From the NCBI GenBank assembly GCA_964304625.1, contig OZ199840.1, positions 1,426,001 to 1,490,000 of the forward strand: 64,000 bases of DNA. Direction: 5' to 3'. The translations under genes were made by a program, and so were the position numbers. This DNA is from Kudoa neothunni. Its lineage: Eukaryota; Cnidaria. Positions 58,713 to 64,000 of the stretch are shown here, piece by piece (the first letter of the stretch is position 1; every line of letters starts with the position of its first letter). Below the pieces are notes generated by a model. That model saw only the letters and a list, made by a program, of their open reading frames with translations. It made no database searches and was not told the DNA's origin.

Positions 58713-59779
58713 GGCTATTTTATAGTATATGTGACGAATTTTGGCTTTGTTCGTAAATTGTTGAATAATTGTTTGGGATGGGAAGTTTTAGGAAATTATT
58801 CACATAAGAGGACATTGACGATATGAAAGTTTTTGATTTTGCATATTTTTGTGCAGATAACATATAAACAATTAAATTTTTGCAGAATCTTGGACTTCTA
58901 CAAAGCTACATGAAATGTTGGTGTGACGCGATAATGAAGATATCAACAAGAAAAGACACCGGTGATAGCTACCCAATTTAAGTGTATAAGATGCCGAAAA
59001 CGATGCTCAATAAGAAAAAAATAATATTTTTGAATTATCCAAACTTCCTCTGTGAAAAAAGTTTTCTTTTTATGTTTCACGTCATACAAAATCCAACGGC
59101 TACTTACGAAACGCTACAATTTTATTTCAAAATAGAGTCATATGCTGCTATTTTTGAATGGAAGAGTATTATTCACGATTTAATGACTTCAAAACTTTAT
59201 GAAGAATCCAAAAAAATGGGGGAGTAGGAGTCGTGCAGATCGATGAAACCGCTATCTCAAAAAGAAAATATAACGTAGGTAGATTATTGAAGAACCAACA
59301 ATACTGGATGATAGGCGGTATAGATGAAGATGGAAACTGATTTTTAGAAATTTCCCGCCTTAGAAATAAAAGTGTTCTGGAGGAAATAATCACCAAGAAT
59401 GTTGAAGACGGTTCCACAATATGGACAGGTGGTTGTGCCGGGTATAATCGACTGTATAATCGACTGGCAGATTTATGGTTCGTTCATGGGAAAATGATCT
59501 ATAAAAGGAGATTTTTATCGGACGAAAGTGTTCATTCAAATCGAATCGAAGCTACTTGGGGAGCTTTCAAATGCAAATACAGAAACGCGACCAAAAAAAC
59601 TCTGGAAAGTTTTCCAAGATATATATACTTTTTTTGTTTAGGTTTAAATAAAAAATTAAAAAATTGTGCACTCTGTGTAGATATATAAAGATTTCATATT
59701 CAAATTTAATATGGTGCCAAATTTATCCCGAGCGTTATGTTTTTGTACCAAAATTCGTTACAATTACTGTAAAATAGCC
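58713..59779 (+). mobile_element. Merlin/ISXO2-like DNA transposon, about 1.07 kb
   Basis: The left end GGCTATTTTATAGTATATGT and the reverse-complemented right end GGCTATTTTACAGTAATTGT are inverted copies that continue with GACGAATTTTGG/AACGAATTTTGG, about 32 bases with roughly 28 matches. Between them is a transposase remnant with the ISXO2-like domain. A clear target duplication is not seen. The size is near that of complete Merlin elements, so the copy is full-length but decayed. Confidence 0.82.
58982..59688 (+). pseudogene. ISXO2-like (Merlin) transposase, decayed
   Basis: Two open parts lie in different frames. The first (58982-59227) covers the N-terminal region. The next holds the catalytic domain: VVQIDETAISKRKYNVGRLL, YWMIGGIDEDGN, STIWTGGCAGYNRL, and DESVHSNRIEATWGAFKCKY. 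The first acidic residue (QIDET) and the terminal NRIEATW block fit the DDE triad, but the middle site has Gly where the family has Asp (WTGG for TDGW). A frame change at the G-run near 59218 and a stop at 59338 also break it. It is inactive as read. Confidence 0.85.
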
Positions 59780-62315
59780 GAGAATTAGAGGTTCAGATTG
59801 AAAAATAGTTCATTTGATTCAATATTAAATTGCATTTATTTTTAAAAAGAGATTTTAAGCGAGTTAAAATTTTATAACTTTTCTAACGAAATATAATCAA
59901 TTTAAATTTCGAAATAAATCATTTTTGGGGATAAAATTTACTGAGTTGAATTTTATTATGAAATCCCGATTTAAAAATCATCGAATAAAATATAAGTTAT
60001 CCACTTAATGTTGCAACCTATGTACTTATTTATTGCTAATAAAATTTATCACCTTCAAAAATTAATCCCAGAGTAATCTTATATTAATTTATAAAACAAT
60101 TATAAATATCTTGTAGGTAACAGATTCTATCTGAATAATCTATAAAATTCACAATTCTCGTGGATTAAAGATTTTCGTCCTCCAAAAATAAACGATGTTT
60201 ATATTATTTAATTATCGTATAACTTCGTACATTTATTTCTGAATCCGGTTTATATTTAGAATAGAGGCCGAATTTTCAGATTATGATTATAGATTATTAA
60301 TTGGTTCGAATATTAATCCTATATTTTTAAACCCAGATTAGCGTTATATTTATGTTATCATTTGCAAAAATGGCTTTTTTTCATTCAATATATTATTTTT
60401 GATATTATGGTTATGTATTTGCTACAATTGAACACCTAATGCTTGTATGAAATATAAATTCGTTATTCTTATAAATACAGATTTAATAATAGGCAATCGT
60501 TAAGAATGAATTATGACAATCCAACAAAATTAGAGTTGTCCAACTTAAATTCTGAAACACATAAAGTATGCTTTACTTGAGCCAACTTAATTGATGGTAT
60601 AACGTGTTGAAATAAACGCAAGGGACTAGGAATTTTGTGCATTAATAGATTACTGCAAGTGCTATTGTGGTGACAAATAACGGTTTCTGAAAGTACCCTA
60701 CTGATGGAGCAGCACTGATCAATACTCATCATTAAAATATTTGTAGGGTTCGTTTTTGTACGTTATCGCTGTTTTGGATTACAGCCAATATGATACATTT
60801 TTACAGTGGATCCAGTAAGTTCAACATTAGAACTAAATCAAAATAGGAGACAATTTTAATTAGAAATATATAAAAAAAATTTTTCCATTAGAGTTACACC
60901 TTTTTGCGTCAAAATAATCTATCGCAAAAAATGACGCAATAATTGGAACTATTTAACAATACGATGCAATGAATTAGTTGATTGGTCTAACCAAAACCTA
61001 ACAAATCATTAAACATTACATGTCAGATTAAGAAAAGCTTCGTTATCAATTCCACTCAGATAACCAATCTTATATACATAAAATATACAGTTTAGAACTA
61101 TAATTTCTAAAATTTAAAAGTTTGAATCTAATAATATCAGTATTTCGAATTTTACGCATTTTACGCATTTTAAATAAATGAGCTCTTAATATATAAAATT
61201 TAATCTTAATAGCTAAATCCTACCATAAATTACTTCAAACAACGATACGAGCTATTAAATATGAAGTCTCATAAAAAGATCTCTTAATTGAAAAAATTTA
61301 ACTTATAAAATTTCATTCATTTTTTAATAAATGAAAACCAGATTAGTAGTTTATTTATATTATTCTTTGTTATTTTATAAATACTTAATATTAATATGAT
61401 TTTATTGCAAGAATTTTATCATCAATTAAGTATTTAATTCTTCACTTAAAAAATATCAGTTAAACCAATTTTTTTTAATATACAATCAGATTAAAGTTCC
61501 TTTAATGTTTACTTTGAAATATAGATTTTAAAAGAAACTAAAGAATTATAACACTTAACCTAACTTTAATAACAAATACTTATACTTTTATTATCTTTAA
61601 TGTTACTAGTTGAAACAACGACGCTGAACTACCTATTGTATTTGTAAGTGGATTAATTTAAACTACGATCCTTTAAGTTGTACTTATTAAATTTGAAATT
61701 TACGTATAGTTTTGTAAGAGATGTTATTTGATTTAAAAACTACGAAGAAAATCACACTTTTAGTTATTGGAGAAAGAAAGGAAGATTATAAGGTCGAGGA
61801 GAAGATTATTCTTTTAGATGAATTAATCTCGATGAAATAATTAATAAAGAATATTATAATTATAAAATAGATTAAAATTAAAATTTGTTTATTTTCGTCT
61901 TTCATAAATATCCTAGCACCGCCTATCGTAAGAATGACAATCGGCAAAAATGCCCAAATGATTTTTTTTCATAAAAGAGGTCGTCAAAAATCGTAACTCA
62001 CTTGGGAAAGGTTTTTTGGGTTTGGTCGAAATTTCATAGCTGAAGGAATTTACAATAGTCTTCTTTTCAAGTAACTGAAAATTTTTTTGTCTATTTGATA
62101 CTGTCGGTGTATTTCTTTATGGGGTTTTGGATTTGTTGTTGGTAGGTCTAATTATTCTAATACTTCCAAAAAGAATAGGCTCATTTCTGATTGTTTGAAT
62201 GGGAAAAATGTTTTATACATCAATCATATACAAAACTTGCACCCCTTTGTTGACTAAAATATTAGTACCTTACATCCACACAGTTATTCCAGTAATTAAT
62301 TGTTATTATTTCTAG
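59780..62315. other. Long AT-rich spacer before SPTLC1
   Basis: Mostly very AT-rich. The segment 60258-60330 resembles 42247-42310. The open frame 60511-60732 (minus) and its GC-richer surroundings match nothing known. SPTLC1's first coding exon should lie near the right end but was not identified. Confidence 0.4.
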
Positions 62316-64000
62316 GGAGACTGGATTCATTATATCATTGAAATAATACTCTTATTGTTGGTTTACGCGTTATATAAAAGGAAAGTTTTCCTTTTCAGCA
62401 CTATTGAACGTTGTAAATTGACAAAACACGTAACTTTGGCAACTTTTATCGACTATAGCTATAGCTATATCGATATTTATTTTTATTATTAGGAAGAGGA
62501 AAAGTTGTTAAAAGAATGGGTGCCTCAACCGTTAGTGCCGACCAAATTTCAACCTTCCACCAATATCACAAATCCATTCATAGTACACAAGTTGGTGCAG
62601 TTTTTTGAGTGTAGAAAAAGCTATTATTGTGTTAGTATATCTGGAAAATATATTGCTTTCGAGACAGGGAATGATGCCGCTTCAAAGAGGATAATTAAAT
62701 GTCTTAATTTCGCGTCATTTAACACCTACGGCTTTATTGGAGACGAATCAATCGCCAACAACGCCAAAAACGTGGTGAGAACATGCGGAGTGGGCTCGTG
62801 TGGGCCAAGACAATTTTTCGGTACCAACGGTATTGAACATTAGAAATCATTAAAAAGTCAATTTCTTATTCAATAATTTACCCTTAGAAATACATTTGAA
62901 GTTAGAAGAAAAAATAACACAATTTATCGGCCAAGAATCCACCATTTCACTTTGTTTTGGATTTCTTACAGCCGCCAGTGCCATTCCATCATACGCCAAA
63001 ATGAGTGATATAATATTCTGGTGATTTCTTTGAACAGTGTTTAACTTTTTTTATAACTTTTTAATTATGTGTAGCGATGAATACGTCAATATGTCTATAC
63101 AAATGGGAATCAAATACAGCAAAGCGACTGTTTATTGGTACAAACACAACGATATGGACTCATTGGAAGATCTAATCCACTCGGTGTTTTCCAAGTTGTG
63201 TAAGGTAATATATATATATATAACTTTATCTGCTAGAAGAATATGTATCGTCATTGCGTAATGTCGTAGAATAAAAAAGAATTCCAATCCACACGATGTT
63301 TTATCATAACTGAAGCTATTTTTTACAACTATGGAGATATGGTGGATCTAAAACGACTGGTACTTCTATTTAAATAAATTTATGACAAATAACCAAATAA
63401 TTAGCCTTATGTCTAATACCGACCTTGATTTTAGTTGGCCATCAAGAAAAAATATAAAATACGCGTCTTTATTGACGAAAGTTTATCATTTGGAATGATA
63501 GGGAGCACCGGAAAAGGTATTAGCGAGTATTACAGCGTTGATATCAGCGCTATCGATCTCATTTCATCATCATTGGAAACTTCTGTGGGAAGTGTTGGAG
63601 GCTTCTGCAGTGGATCCGGCTACATAATTGAAAGACAAGTATAAAATGAGACTCATATTTAGAAATTAAATAAATGGGGGTTTCTATGATGACATTTTAG
63701 CGATTATCAAGTGCTGGTTATGTTTTCTCAGCATCTCAACCACCAATGTTTGCTCAAGTTGCAATAGATTCCATTGATATGCTGTCCAAAAATCCAGGTA
63801 TTCGTTCCATTATACAGTTTTTAAATTATTTCTCTTATGATAATTAGTTTACATTAAAAATCTCAATGATAATTCTCAGCTCTTCTACGAATCCCTTATT
63901 CTTCGACTTCCTTTAAATTATATTGTGCATGGAAAGCCACCCTCATGCGTTTTCCATATCAGATTCCTTAATCCTTCGGCTGATAGGAATGAAGATTTGG
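62316..64000 (+). CDS. SPTLC1: Serine palmitoyltransferase subunit 1 (partial, runs off the window)
   Basis: SPTLC1 partners SPTLC2 in the ER to condense serine with palmitoyl-CoA, the first step of sphingolipid synthesis. Exons read: 62316-62429, 62493-62582, 62664-62829, 62888-63020, 63075-63204, 63270-63359, 63435-63638, 63701-63797 and 63848 to the end. The start exon lies upstream and is not found. Family blocks are the membrane helix IIEIILLLLVYAL, EEWQPEPLVP-like KEWVPQPLVP, CLNFASFN, CGVGSCGPRQFFGT, WYKHNDMDSLEDL, TEAIFYNYGD, RVFIDESLSFGMIG and SSAGYVFSASQPP. As in other SPTLC1 proteins, the PLP-binding lysine of the catalytic subunit is absent (SSLETSVGSVGGFC). An 81-nt in-frame intron at 62583-62663 is inferred from family length. 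The C-terminal fifth lies outside the window. Confidence 0.93.

Noticed and set aside
60511-60732. 73-residue minus-strand frame in the 59.8-62.3 kb spacer
   Set aside because: No motif, no splice partner, and no similarity to anything recognised; left as spacer.
1-64000. LTR elements, retroviral genes, CRISPR arrays, rRNA and tRNA genes
   Set aside because: I looked for paired long repeats, reverse transcriptase motifs, regularly spaced repeats and tRNA box motifs and saw none convincing.

Overview
The window is strongly AT-rich nuclear DNA from a small-genome animal. Twelve host genes can be read, almost all split by very short GT-AG introns (mostly 36-80 nt), so the exons had to be joined by phase and by similarity to known families. 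Heat-shock-factor-binding protein 1, a forkhead factor, LRRC57, BCAS2/SPF27 and SRP68 together indicate a metazoan. The AT bias, tiny introns and wide transposon-filled spacers would fit a reduced parasitic animal such as a myxozoan or orthonectid. That placement is an inference and nothing in the window proves it.

Layout. 1-3 kb: two hAT-type miniature elements. 3.1-5.9 kb: VPS35 (+). 6.9-7.9 kb: a deleted hAT transposon. 8.8-13.8 kb: the densest cluster, with alanyl-tRNA synthetase (+) tail-to-tail with HSBP1 (-), which is head-to-head with ribosomal protein L19 (+). 14-16 kb: a truncated MITE and a second copy of the 0.7-kb hAT MITE. 16.6-18.6 kb: an unrecognised secreted/type I membrane protein (-). 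21-22 kb: a TTAA-flanked element with long inverted repeats. 23.1-25.8 kb: SRP68 (-). 27.3-28.2 kb: BCAS2/SPF27 (+). 31.8-32.9 kb: a divergent forkhead protein (+). 34.6-45.4 kb: mostly DNA transposons (pogo-like, two piggyBac copies, a MULE/FAR1-like fragment) around LRRC57 (-). 46.2-49.1 kb: an unrecognised surface protein of about seven fibronectin-III-like, cysteine-bearing domains (+). 50.0-51.7 kb: a non-autonomous piggyBac-like element. 52.7-54.6 kb: calreticulin (+) with a MITE in one intron. 58.7-59.8 kb: a Merlin/ISXO2-like transposon. 62.3 kb to the end: SPTLC1 (+), cut by the window edge.

Functionally the genes are unrelated housekeeping genes: retromer sorting (VPS35), protein synthesis and targeting (AARS, RPL19, SRP68), ER folding (calreticulin), sphingolipid synthesis (SPTLC1), splicing (BCAS2) and stress control (HSBP1). 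Only the AARS/HSBP1/RPL19 cluster is packed closely enough to suggest shared regulation. The two best candidates for something undescribed are the seven-domain surface protein at 46-49 kb and the orphan membrane protein at 16.6-18.6 kb.

Transposable elements are all DNA transposons (hAT, piggyBac, pogo/Tc1-like, Merlin, MULE). I saw no LTR element, retroviral gene, LINE open frame, CRISPR array, rRNA or convincing tRNA.
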